A stretch of 9,679 nt of DNA from Gammaproteobacteria bacterium UBA6724 (GCA_002454165.1 DKIG01000033.1:8236-17914); one strand, 5' to 3'. Counted from the first letter of the stretch, positions 1 to 7,183 are shown. Numbers and translations: made by a program. The notes: a model not told the origin generated them from the sequence alone.

Positions 1-11
1 CTGGACGCGGA

Positions 12-968
12 TCATGCTTCATTAGGAAACAGCGGCTTCATTTTGCGATTGAGCCACTCTACCAATATGCGATTGGTCGCCTCTGGTTCCTCCTGCTGAA
101 TCCAGTGTCCACATTCCAGGGTGTGCAATTCAAGGTCGCTCACATGGTCTGACATATCAGATTGCGGCACCATGTCGTATTTGCCGTATATCATGAGAGA
201 CGGTTGCACCACCTTCTGTGCCAGCCCTTCGGTTGTTGCCCAGTTACGAGTAAAGTTGCGATACCAGTTGCAGGGAGCGTGAAAACCACTCTTATTGAAT
301 GCCGCCACAAAGACATCAAGGTCCGACTCGGACATCATCAATTCACCACGGCTACTCTCTTCCTCTGCAAACCTGATGATGGAGCCGCCCGCCGGTTGAT
401 TTTCTGTCGTGTCCAACCAGTATTTTGTTCGGTACATATTAGTCAGGAAACGTTTAGTATTTTTCTCAAACGCACTCGCTGCTACCCCAGGCTGTCGATT
501 GAAGTGCACTATGTAAAAATCCGGACCAAGCATCTCCTCCCAAAATGCGACCGGGTCTGCATTCTCTCTTGCTCGGAAGGGCACCGACATGTTGGCAACA
601 CCCATCACCCTTGCAGGATTCATCAGCGCCTGCGCCCAGACAACTATTGCACCCCAGTCATGCCCCACATAAATAGCCTTCTCAATACCAAGCGCATCCA
701 GGAGTGCCGTGTGGTCACCGGTTAAATGGTGAATATCATAGGTATCAACATCCTCGGGCTGGCTACTGTTACCATAGCCTCGCTGATTAGGCGCAATGAC
801 ATGGTAACCCTGCTCCACCAGCACCGGTATCTGATAACGCCAACTATAGGCATGTTCCGGCCAGCCATGAGCAAGCACCAGGGGGATACCGCCCTCGCCT
901 GCCTGATAGACCTCAAGTTCAATATCGCCGCAACCAATCATCCTGGGTTCGGGAAACGAAACCGTCAT
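12..968 (-). CDS. Epoxide hydrolase (alpha/beta-hydrolase fold), 318 aa
   Basis: This is a soluble epoxide-hydrolase-type enzyme that would open an epoxide ring with water to give a vicinal diol in the cytoplasm. Seen in the sequence: the oxyanion-hole motif HGWP (residues 34-37), the nucleophile elbow GHDWGA with Asp104 instead of Ser, the acid Asp265 in YGKYDMVP, the base His288 in CGHW, and the two lid tyrosines expected of epoxide hydrolases, Tyr152 (DFYIVHF) and Tyr236 (NWYRNF). All five active-site residues are present, which argues against a haloalkane dehalogenase or a plain esterase. There is no signal peptide. The ATG has a good GGAG Shine-Dalgarno 7 nt upstream. It begins 41 bp after the MBL hydrolase gene on the same strand, so it is probably the last visible member of a three-gene operon. 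The native substrate is unknown. Confidence 0.9.
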   Translation of the reverse strand: MTVSFPEPRMIGCGDIELEVYQAGEGGIPLVLAHGWPEHAYSWRYQIPVLVEQGYHVIAPNQRGYGNSSQPEDVDTYDIHHLTGDHTALLDALGIEKAIYVGHDWGAIVVWAQALMNPARVMGVANMSVPFRARENADPVAFWEEMLGPDFYIVHFNRQPGVAASAFEKNTKRFLTNMYRTKYWLDTTENQPAGGSIIRFAEEESSRGELMMSESDLDVFVAAFNKSGFHAPCNWYRNFTRNWATTEGLAQKVVQPSLMIYGKYDMVPQSDMSDHVSDLELHTLECGHWIQQEEPEATNRILVEWLNRKMKPLFPNEA

Positions 969-1009
969 TTTTTGTCTCCAGATAAAAAGTGTTAATTATG
1001 TTTTTAATC

Positions 1010-1978
1010 CTATTGAAATGTACCCGCTTTATGCGTGAGGCTCATATAGGCTCTGTTGATAAAGCCCGTGTTGTCGCCTTTGACCTTGTCGTATTCACCG
1101 GTGGGCTTGGCTTGGTACACGGCTTCCAGCGATGCGCCCTCTGCAATCAACGCCAGGATCCTGCGCTGAATCGTCGTCAACATATCAACATAGTCAACCA
1201 GTTCCTGATAACCGACCACCGGACCATGACCCGGTATCACGACAGTGTCCTTATCAATGCGTTTGAGTGTTTCGGCGCAGAAGTTGATGACGCCGGCAAG
1301 CGAACCGCCATTGCCTGCATCAATGAACGGATAACCAGAATTATTATAGACATCACCCAGATGCACTGCATTGACGCCCCGGAAAAACACCCCGGTATCA
1401 CCCGTGGTATGTGCGGGACCAAAGTGCAGGAGATCTATCTGCTGACCATTAAAATGAAACTGCATATCATCATCAAAGGTGATATCCGGCAAAGCACTTT
1501 CTGGATAGGCTTTTTGAAGGTATGAAAGCACGACAAGATTAATCAGGTGATCGTCCTGCATCATCCGCCGTGAATTTTCATGCGCCACCAGCCAGGTGCC
1601 TTCTTGCCCCAGTGCCAGGTTGCCTTCCGCATGGTCAAAATGCCAGTGAGTCGTCACCGCAAAATCAATAGCCTCCCCGCCCAGTTTGTTAATCGCTGTT
1701 TTAATTTTAGGCATCACCTGGGGAAATTGATCATCAACAATAAACACGCCATCATCACCCACACTGACCCCTATGTTGCCGCCAGCACCAAACAGCACAT
1801 AAAAATCTTTCGCTATCTTCTGGGTGGTGATTTCCGTTTCTTCAAAATTCCAGCCAAAGGCTTGCATCAACTCGTCCAGCGCCATCGGCTTTGGCACTTC
1901 AGGAGCATCATGTCCGACACAAACTGTTGAAGTCAGAAGTAGCGTCGTCAAGAGGGTCGTCATCAATGTTTTTTGCAT
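1010..1978 (-). CDS. Exported metallo-beta-lactamase-fold hydrolase, 322 aa
   Basis: This is a binuclear-zinc MBL-superfamily hydrolase, probably periplasmic. The N-terminus (about residues 1-22) has one basic residue and a Leu/Thr-rich hydrophobic stretch typical of a Sec signal peptide. The preceding residues do not form a lipobox at Cys20, so a lipoprotein is unlikely. The metal ligands are complete: HWHFDH (His111, His113, Asp115, His116), His190 in HTTGD, Asp209 in HLGDVY and His251 in PGHG. The MBL fold covers about residues 55-255, followed by a helical C-terminal tail. Family members include lactonases, thioesterases, glyoxalase II and cyclases, and nothing visible decides between them; a true beta-lactamase role is not implied. 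The ATG at 1978 is preceded by a GGGAG Shine-Dalgarno about 8 nt away. It lies between the esterase and epoxide hydrolase genes on the same strand. The spacer upstream is unusual in holding a 13-bp tandem repeat. Confidence 0.88.
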   Translation of the reverse strand: MQKTLMTTLLTTLLLTSTVCVGHDAPEVPKPMALDELMQAFGWNFEETEITTQKIAKDFYVLFGAGGNIGVSVGDDGVFIVDDQFPQVMPKIKTAINKLGGEAIDFAVTTHWHFDHAEGNLALGQEGTWLVAHENSRRMMQDDHLINLVVLSYLQKAYPESALPDITFDDDMQFHFNGQQIDLLHFGPAHTTGDTGVFFRGVNAVHLGDVYNNSGYPFIDAGNGGSLAGVINFCAETLKRIDKDTVVIPGHGPVVGYQELVDYVDMLTTIQRRILALIAEGASLEAVYQAKPTGEYDKVKGDNTGFINRAYMSLTHKAGTFQ

Positions 1979-1996
1979 ATCCTTTACTCCCGCTGT

Positions 1997-2074
1997 CGTT
2001 GTAAATAATCGTTGTAAATAATTGTTATAAATAATCGTTGTAAATAATTGTTATAAATAATCGTTACAAATCGT
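1997..2074. repeat. 13-bp tandem repeat array, five full units plus a degenerate sixth
   Basis: On the plus strand the unit is YGTTRTAAATAAT. Full units start at 1997, 2010, 2023, 2036 and 2049. A degenerate unit (9 of 13 matches) starts at 2062 and runs into the esterase stop codon. Unit types run A, A, B, A, B, where A has GTTGTAA and B has GTTATAA. The 26-bp blocks 2010-2035 and 2036-2061 are therefore identical, which points to duplication. The array fills nearly the whole spacer between the esterase stop and the Shine-Dalgarno of the MBL hydrolase gene. Confidence 0.9.
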
Positions 2075-3108
2075 CATTTTGAATCTTTGATGGCAGCATA
2101 TAACCAGGGCAGAGAAACATCCATACGGTAGTCAACGCTAGAATGATTATCTGGGAATTCCTCATACTGATGCTGAATACCATATTCTTGTAGTTTCCTC
2201 GCCAGTTGGCGGGCACCATATACAAGGTTGTACTGATCCTGAGTGCCGCAATCAATAAACAACCCTTTTAATGACGCCAGATTTTCTCGCACTTCTTGCC
2301 GGTCAACCATGAGTACCGGATCCCAGGCTTGCCAATTTTCCCAGCGTTCTGGTAGCAGTTCGCAGGTGTCTTCGCTAACCGGCAACCGGATGCCGAAGGG
2401 CGCTTTCGGGTCAGGGTCATAACTCGCCGCCATCGCCAGGATCATCAGCCGGTGCATGTCGCCACCTGCAACTTTGCGGCCAGCATGAACCTTTTTTACA
2501 AAGGCTCCAATGTCATTATCACAGGTCTGAAGCGTCCTGAGCAGACCCGGCATATCTCCCCTATAGCAAAGATCAAACCCCATGTCGCCCGAATGACATG
2601 CCACCGCTGCCCAGGTGTCCGCATGCAACATGCCCTGCACCAAGGCACCATAACCGCCGCTGGACTTGCCGAACACAGCCCGATGCTCAGGCCCCGGCAG
2701 GATCCGAAACTCCCGCTCCAACGCAGGGATCATGTCATCGCAAAGGAAATCCTCCCACTGACCCAGAGCAGTTGAATTGATGTACTGATTGCCGCCGAGG
2801 GATGTAAAGCAATCGGGGAAGGCAAGGATGACTGGACCCATCTTGCCCTCGCTCAGCAACCGGTCAACCCGCTGGGGAACATTTTCCTGGAAAGATTTCC
2901 AGCCAACATGAACCAATCCGCTACCGGTAAAACCAGCAAGACCCACCAGAAGCGGATAGTGCTGGGAACAATGGTCATAATCTTCCGGTAGATAAACCGC
3001 CAGGGTGCGACTGGCAGGGTCGCCACAAAGATTGGTAGCAAGCGCCTCTGATGACACTTCAAGGTATGCCACTCTACCTCTGGGTTGATGAAAGGGATGT
3101 TGCGGCAA
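2074..3108 (-). CDS. Enterochelin-esterase-like / esterase D-type serine hydrolase, 344 aa
   Basis: This is an alpha/beta-hydrolase of the putative-esterase group that includes Fes, antigen 85 and S-formylglutathione hydrolase. It should cleave an ester or thioester with a Ser-Asp-His triad. Seen: nucleophile Ser149 in GKSSGG (residues 147-152), probable acid Asp291 in CGTQDQYNL, and His322 in DNHSS. No signal peptide or membrane segment is present, so it is probably cytoplasmic. The start is a TTG at 3108. No earlier start codon exists before an in-frame TAA, and a GGAG (3118-3121) lies 9 nt upstream, which supports TTG. An ATG start would lose family-conserved N-terminal strands. The gene is divergent from the acyl-CoA dehydrogenase and heads the three-hydrolase run. 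Substrate specificity is not predictable, and a siderophore-esterase role is not supported because no siderophore genes are nearby. Confidence 0.87.
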   Translation of the reverse strand: MPQHPFHQPRGRVAYLEVSSEALATNLCGDPASRTLAVYLPEDYDHCSQHYPLLVGLAGFTGSGLVHVGWKSFQENVPQRVDRLLSEGKMGPVILAFPDCFTSLGGNQYINSTALGQWEDFLCDDMIPALEREFRILPGPEHRAVFGKSSGGYGALVQGMLHADTWAAVACHSGDMGFDLCYRGDMPGLLRTLQTCDNDIGAFVKKVHAGRKVAGGDMHRLMILAMAASYDPDPKAPFGIRLPVSEDTCELLPERWENWQAWDPVLMVDRQEVRENLASLKGLFIDCGTQDQYNLVYGARQLARKLQEYGIQHQYEEFPDNHSSVDYRMDVSLPWLYAAIKDSK

Positions 3109-3212
3109 TTCTGTCTTCTCCGTTTGACTTGCACGGCATGACTGGCGTTTTCGTTACATCAGACAACTTGCAACTTGAGACTCGCCATGCCCTGCGGCGA
3201 TTGATAGAACCG

Positions 3213-3220
3213 ACTATACT
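3213..3220. promoter_or_regulatory. Overlapping divergent -10-like elements
   Basis: On the plus strand TATACT (3215-3220) matches the sigma70 -10 consensus at 5 of 6 positions and would start transcription near 3227, just ahead of the 12-bp repeats. No convincing plus-strand -35 is seen. On the minus strand TATAGT (3218-3213) also matches 5 of 6, with TTGCAA inside the repeat array as a 4-of-6 -35 at 18-bp spacing. The two could drive the acyl-CoA dehydrogenase and the esterase respectively. Confidence 0.4.
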
Positions 3221-3226
3221 TGCCAT

Positions 3227-3267
3227 TTACAACTGGTTGCAATACTGGTTGCAATACTGGTTGTAAC
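3227..3267. repeat. Three 12-bp tandem repeats flanked by a 7-bp inverted repeat; possible operator
   Basis: The unit ACTGGTTGCAAT starts at 3232 and 3244, and a diverged third copy (ending TAAC) starts at 3256. TTACAAC (3227-3233) and GTTGTAA (3260-3266) form a 7-bp inverted repeat that brackets the array. TTRYAA boxes fall at 3227, 3237, 3249 and 3261, 10-12 bp apart and so roughly on one face of the helix. The position between two divergent genes and beside -10-like elements suggests a repressor or activator binding region. The regulator is not in the window. Confidence 0.75.
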
Positions 3268-3287
3268 AAACACGAGATGCTGTTCAC

Positions 3288-3293
3288 AAGGAG
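3288..3293 (+). promoter_or_regulatory. Strong ribosome binding site of the acyl-CoA dehydrogenase gene
   Basis: AAGGAG lies 5 nt upstream of the ATG at 3299. It fixes this start. Confidence 0.85.
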
Positions 3294-3298
3294 ACGAC

Positions 3299-4498
3299 AT
3301 GCTAAGTTTATCTATTCCCGAAGAGGTTGAGCCGATTAGACAAAAGGTCCTGCACTTTATTGAGCAAGAAATCTATCCGGTAGAAAAAGAACTGCTTGAA
3401 GACAAGGTTGGTTCACGGCGCGGACAACTGATGCGCGAGTTGATGCAAAAAGCCAAGGCTGAAGGACTCTGGGCACTGGGGCATCCGGAGGAAATTGGCG
3501 GCGGCGGCATGCCGTTTATGGACTATGTTTTCGTGAACGAGGTGGTTGGCAGATCAGAAATTGCCACGGTAGCGCTAGGCACGCATTCGTTGCAAGACTC
3601 AATCATGTTGCACCGATATGCCAGCGACCAATGGCGGGAAAAATATCTCAAACCACTTGTGGATGGGGAAGTCTTCCCAAGTTTTGGCATGACGGAACCG
3701 GGGGTGGCTGGCTCGGACCCGACCCAACTACAGACGCGGGCGGAGCTTGAGGGAGATGAGTGGGTCATCAGGGGCCGCAAATGGTTCACATCCGGTGCTG
3801 GCAACGCCGCCTACACGACGGTGATGGTAAGGACGGAATTTGATGCCCCCGACCATTCTGCATTTTCGATGATCGTCGTGCCCACCGATACACCCGGATA
3901 CAAGATCATTCGTGATGTGAAAGTCATGGGTCAGGCAGATGGCCATTATGAGGTTGAGTACGATGATGTTCGCGTCCCCAAAGAAAATCTACTGGGACCA
4001 CGGGGACAGGGTTTCAAGATAGCCCAGGACCGACTCGGTCCCGGCAGAATCTTTCACTGCATGCGCTGGCTCGGTCAGGCACAACGCGCCTTTGATTTGA
4101 TGTGCGATCGCGCCAACAACCGGGTCGCTTTCGGCAAGCGCCTGGGGCAACACCAGCAAATACAGAAGTTTATTTTCGACACTGCGGCGGAGATTCAAGC
4201 ATCGCGTCTATTGACCCTGCATGCAGCACAGAAGATTGATCAGGGTGACGAAGCCCGAATTGAAATAGGTCTCATCAAGGTGTATGGCGCGACGATGTTA
4301 CACAACGCCATTGACCGGGCTATCCAGGTGCATGGCGCACTCGGGGTGACTGAAGATACGCCGCTGGAGAGAATGTATCGTCATGCCAGATATGCCCGGA
4401 TTTATGATGGCGCCGATGAGGTGCACATTATGACCACTGCGCGGCGCATCCTCAAAATCTATGCGGATGATGACAAGTTTGACTTTGGTTTGCGTTAG
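3299..4498 (+). CDS. Acyl-CoA dehydrogenase, ACAD10/11-like, 399 aa
   Basis: This FAD-dependent enzyme would introduce the alpha-beta double bond into an acyl-CoA, the first step of beta-oxidation, passing electrons to ETF. The N-terminal helical domain is about residues 1-125. The FAD/beta-barrel signature begins at FGMTEP (129-134) and continues to GRKWFTSGAG (158-167). The C-terminal helical domain includes the RVAFGKRLGQHQ segment and QVHGALGVTED. At the usual catalytic-Glu position the sequence is IYDGADEVH, giving Asp370 (with Glu374 nearby). The alternative Glu site used by isovaleryl- and long-chain enzymes appears to be Gly, so Asp370 is the likely base. The DGxDEVH pattern resembles the ACAD10/11 branch. 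Length fits a single-domain family member. It is the only plus-strand gene and is divergent from the esterase. Chain length or branched substrate cannot be read from sequence. Confidence 0.93.
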   Translation: MLSLSIPEEVEPIRQKVLHFIEQEIYPVEKELLEDKVGSRRGQLMRELMQKAKAEGLWALGHPEEIGGGGMPFMDYVFVNEVVGRSEIATVALGTHSLQDSIMLHRYASDQWREKYLKPLVDGEVFPSFGMTEPGVAGSDPTQLQTRAELEGDEWVIRGRKWFTSGAGNAAYTTVMVRTEFDAPDHSAFSMIVVPTDTPGYKIIRDVKVMGQADGHYEVEYDDVRVPKENLLGPRGQGFKIAQDRLGPGRIFHCMRWLGQAQRAFDLMCDRANNRVAFGKRLGQHQQIQKFIFDTAAEIQASRLLTLHAAQKIDQGDEARIEIGLIKVYGATMLHNAIDRAIQVHGALGVTEDTPLERMYRHARYARIYDGADEVHIMTTARRILKIYADDDKFDFGLR

Positions 4499-4516
4499 GA
4501 GCGGGACTCGTCTCCT
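4497..4516. terminator. Weak candidate bidirectional terminator between convergent genes
   Basis: AGGAG (4497-4501) and CTCCT (4512-4516) can pair around a 10-nt loop in the 22-bp space between the convergent acyl-CoA dehydrogenase and membrane-protein genes. Only three T residues follow on the plus strand, so this is supported mainly by position. Confidence 0.25.
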
Positions 4517-4520
4517 GGGT

Positions 4521-4853
4521 TTAGCGGGCGCTGAACCTGAGGATCAATCTGCGCATGCCGAGCCAGACTTTATGCAGTGCGCCCGCTATGGCGTTGATTG
4601 CCATGAGGGTCACCAGTTGTAGCCGTTCAAATCCGCTGAGGTTTTTCATCCGCGTCATTTTCGAATCCAGCCGCTTCAGGTCAGGATGCTTGCGTACCAT
4701 ATTGCCTATCCTGCCCGAGCCGCGGCTCAACAAATAGACAGCGCCCAGCAAAAACAAAATGCCGGGCACAATCGGGATGATAAGCCCTACCAAGCCCAGG
4801 ACGAGAAACAAAATACCCAGGGGCAAGTATATGATTTTACGACTTATAGACAT
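4521..4853 (-). CDS. Small inner-membrane protein, DUF454 (YbaN) / PGPGW-like, 110 aa
   Basis: This is a short membrane protein of unknown function. Residues about 8-43 form a long hydrophobic stretch, best read as two closely spaced transmembrane segments with a turn at PIVPG. The hydrophobic segment, the Pro-x-x-Pro turn and the following aromatic/serine/arginine-rich edge resemble DUF454 (YbaN) and the PGPGW family of small bacterial membrane proteins. The C-terminal half is basic and amphipathic and probably lies in the cytoplasm; a weaker hydrophobic stretch at about 80-97 could touch the membrane. The ATG has a good AGAGGAG Shine-Dalgarno 6 nt upstream. It is convergent with the acyl-CoA dehydrogenase and appears monocistronic. 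Family assignment is by eye and moderate; that it is a real membrane-protein gene is more certain. Confidence 0.75.
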   Translation of the reverse strand: MSISRKIIYLPLGILFLVLGLVGLIIPIVPGILFLLGAVYLLSRGSGRIGNMVRKHPDLKRLDSKMTRMKNLSGFERLQLVTLMAINAIAGALHKVWLGMRRLILRFSAR

Positions 4854-4880
4854 TGTGCACTCCTCTGAAAGATCTTCATC

Positions 4881-4900
4881 TGACTCTCTTTGACTCTCTT
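4881..4900. repeat. Two exact 10-bp tandem copies in the leader of the membrane-protein gene
   Basis: TGACTCTCTT occurs twice in direct succession (4881-4890 and 4891-4900), about 28 bp upstream of the membrane-protein start codon. On the gene's strand this reads as two purine-rich AAGAGAGTCA units. Function is unknown. Confidence 0.6.
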
Positions 4901-4949
4901 TAACAGAAGAAAGCAGGAATCATGCCAGGGAGCAGGAGCAAGGCACTGT

Positions 4950-4989
4950 CCCTATCCATCGCTTCTAGGGCGCGTTTTCCTGGATAGGG
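4950..4989. repeat. 9-bp perfect inverted repeat, possible hairpin downstream of the bifunctional gene
   Basis: CCCTATCCA (4950-4958) and TGGATAGGG (4981-4989) are perfect complements around a 22-nt loop. The hairpin would form about 34 nt after the stop codon of the minus-strand bifunctional gene. No T-run follows on that strand. On the plus strand a T-rich stretch follows but has no gene to terminate. It could be a Rho-dependent transcript end stabiliser or a REP-like palindrome remnant. Confidence 0.5.
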
Positions 4990-5022
4990 ATTTGGATTAT
5001 TGTGGTTTTCTGGTTTATTTGA

Positions 5023-7143
5023 CTAATTCGTGGCATTCGTCGCAGCATCTAGCGAGGCAAAGTTCCGCCCCTCCTTGACCAACTTCAAGAGCAATGCCGA
5101 GGGCTTCCAGACTTCATCGCCTGTCTCCTTATAAAATCCTTCCATATCGGCGAGTACATTATCCAGCCCTTGGGTGTCGGCATACCACATGGGACCGCCA
5201 ACATAGGCAGGGAAGCCATAACCATTCACATACACCGTATCAATGTCACCGGCGCGCAATGCGTGTCCCTCTTCCAGCAACTTTGCGCCAATGTTCACCA
5301 GCGGATAGATACAACGTTTCAATATCTCGGCGTCAGAAAAATCCCGTTGCTGATAACCCAGTTCCCCAGCGACCCGCGCTATAACCGCATCGGCTTCAGG
5401 ATCTGGCAATGGCACCCTGCTCCCTTCCTCGTATCGGTAGTAGCCCTTGCCGTTTTTCTGTCCGTAACGGCCAAGTTCACAAAGTTCATCCGGGATACGC
5501 ACCGTCACCTGGTTAGAACCCCCTACCATTTTTCTCGCGCGCCAGCCAAGATCAAGACCAACCATGTCGTTCATTGCGAAGGGACCCATTGCCAGACCAA
5601 AGTCATAAATCACCTTGTCCACCTGGGCTGGTGTCGCGCCTTCCAAAATCATCATGCTCGCCTGCCGTGTATATCCGCCCAACATGCGATTACCGATAAA
5701 GCCCGGGCAATTCCCCGCCATCACCGAGACCTTACCCAGCCGCTTACCCAGGGACATGGCGGTCGCCAGGGTCGCCGGAGATGACCCTTCCCCCCGAACC
5801 ACTTCAAGCAGGCGCATCACATTCGCCGGGCTAAAAAAGTGCATGCCGCAGACCTGTTCAGGTCGGGAAGTAGCAGCGGCAATGGCGTCAAGGTCCAACC
5901 CGGAGGTGTTGCTAGCCAGGAGCGCGCCCGCCTTCATAATTTTATCCAGCCTGCCAAAAATTTCTTTCTTCAAATCAAGATTTTCATAGACGGCTTCAAT
6001 GACCACATCACCATCATTCAGATCATCAAAATTTTCCGTCGGGATGATCAGCGCCATCCGTTTGTCCATTTCATCCTGAGACAGCCGCCCTCTGGAGACG
6101 GTACGAGCATAGTTGCCAGCAATCACCTTGATGCCTCGCGCCAAGTTTTCTGCATCCTTGTCATACACCCGCACCGGCATCCCGGCATTCGCAAAACACA
6201 TGGCGATACCGCCGCCCATGGTGCCAGCACCCACCACGGAACCGCGTTCAATTTTCAGCAAGGGTAGATCCTTGGGCAGGTCAAGTATCTTGCCTGCCGC
6301 CCGCTCCGCAAAAAAGACATGGATCAGGGCTTCCCGTTGCGGATGCGCCATACATTCTGCAAAGAGTTCGGCCTCCCGCGCCAGACCCGCGTCAAAATCA
6401 TCAGTGTTCACTGCGACTTCAACACATTTCAGAATTTGGGTGGGCGCAAATTGACCGCGGTGCGTCTTGTTCAGGTTCGCTTCAAACTTCTCAAACAGTG
6501 CTGTGTTGCCTCGGTCTGCTACGATCTTCTCATCAAGGTCACGGATTTTTCGGGTTGCACTGCCTGCTGCGACTATTTCTCGCGCCATACTGATGCCATC
6601 TTCCAGAATGTCACCAGTCGCGATCCGGTCCACTATTCCCATTGCCAAGGCATCTGGAGCAGCCATTGGATTGCCAGAAATTATCGTCTGGAGCGCAGTT
6701 TCAACACCCGTCAGCCTGGGCAGACGTTGGGTACCACCGGCACCCGGCAATAGCCCCAACTTTACTTCTGGCAAACCCACCGGTGCAGTAGCCGCCGCTA
6801 TGCGATAGTCGCAACACAGAGCCACTTCAAGCCCGCCGCCAAAAGCCGTGCCGTTGATCGCGGCGATGATGGGCTTCGTGCTGCTTTCCATTATTTTCAG
6901 CACCTCATGCAGACCCGCGCCCTCGCGTGCCGAAGCTCCGAATTCACTGATGTCGGCGCCAGCAATAAAAGCCCTGTGCATACCCGTTACGACTATGGCG
7001 CTGATGCTGTCGTCCCCAATCGCGCGAGACACCCCATCATAAAGACCCTGCCGTACTCCTGATGAGAGGGGATTCACTGGCGGATTGTCAATACTGAGTA
7101 ACGCAACCTCACCTCGCTGGTCGTAATGCACAGTGCCTTTCAT
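5023..7143 (-). CDS. Bifunctional enoyl-CoA hydratase / 3-hydroxyacyl-CoA dehydrogenase, 706 aa
   Basis: One polypeptide would carry out steps two and three of beta-oxidation: hydration of trans-2-enoyl-CoA, then NAD-dependent oxidation to 3-ketoacyl-CoA. The hydratase domain (about 1-190) has the oxyanion loop FIAGADI (59-65) and both catalytic acids, Glu106 in GGGLEVALC and Glu126 in LPEVKLGLLPGAGG, spaced 20 apart as in FadB. A linker runs to about 295. The dehydrogenase has the Rossmann motif GAGTMG (305-310) and the His435/Glu447 pair (GMHFFSP, LLEVVRG), followed by two 3HCDH C-terminal domains. The architecture and length match FadJ/FadB and the peroxisomal bifunctional enzyme. ATG at 7143 is preferred over the adjacent GTG at 7146 because GGGAG then lies 6 nt away. 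No thiolase partner (FadA/FadI) is adjacent, which is unusual for FadB-type operons. It is named by function rather than as fadB or fadJ. Confidence 0.93.
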   Translation of the reverse strand: MKGTVHYDQRGEVALLSIDNPPVNPLSSGVRQGLYDGVSRAIGDDSISAIVVTGMHRAFIAGADISEFGASAREGAGLHEVLKIMESSTKPIIAAINGTAFGGGLEVALCCDYRIAAATAPVGLPEVKLGLLPGAGGTQRLPRLTGVETALQTIISGNPMAAPDALAMGIVDRIATGDILEDGISMAREIVAAGSATRKIRDLDEKIVADRGNTALFEKFEANLNKTHRGQFAPTQILKCVEVAVNTDDFDAGLAREAELFAECMAHPQREALIHVFFAERAAGKILDLPKDLPLLKIERGSVVGAGTMGGGIAMCFANAGMPVRVYDKDAENLARGIKVIAGNYARTVSRGRLSQDEMDKRMALIIPTENFDDLNDGDVVIEAVYENLDLKKEIFGRLDKIMKAGALLASNTSGLDLDAIAAATSRPEQVCGMHFFSPANVMRLLEVVRGEGSSPATLATAMSLGKRLGKVSVMAGNCPGFIGNRMLGGYTRQASMMILEGATPAQVDKVIYDFGLAMGPFAMNDMVGLDLGWRARKMVGGSNQVTVRIPDELCELGRYGQKNGKGYYRYEEGSRVPLPDPEADAVIARVAGELGYQQRDFSDAEILKRCIYPLVNIGAKLLEEGHALRAGDIDTVYVNGYGFPAYVGGPMWYADTQGLDNVLADMEGFYKETGDEVWKPSALLLKLVKEGRNFASLDAATNATN

Positions 7144-7177
7144 CACTATCTCCCTAATGAACTATCTGTGGTGCGAA

Positions 7178-7183
7178 AGTATA
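7178..7183 (-). promoter_or_regulatory. -10-like element upstream of the bifunctional beta-oxidation gene
   Basis: The minus strand reads TATACT, 5 of 6 matches to the sigma70 -10 box, 34 bp upstream of the ATG in the 76-bp gap after folA. The best -35 is weak (CCGAGA at 18-bp spacing, 3 of 6). It suggests the gene can be transcribed apart from argS-folA. Confidence 0.4.

Noticed and set aside
162..725. 187-aa open frame on the plus strand
   Set aside because: It is antisense to the epoxide hydrolase, whose five active-site residues are intact; the translated peptide shows no family motif and no good ribosome site was seen.
989..1525. 178-aa open frame on the plus strand
   Set aside because: It is antisense to the MBL hydrolase and spans its metal-binding region; no domain is recognisable.
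1997..2074. CRISPR array
   Set aside because: The 13-bp units are directly adjacent without spacers, and no cas gene is present.
5170..5784. 204-aa open frame on the plus strand
   Set aside because: It is an antisense shadow of the bifunctional beta-oxidation gene, with His/Arg-rich composition typical of reverse-strand frames.
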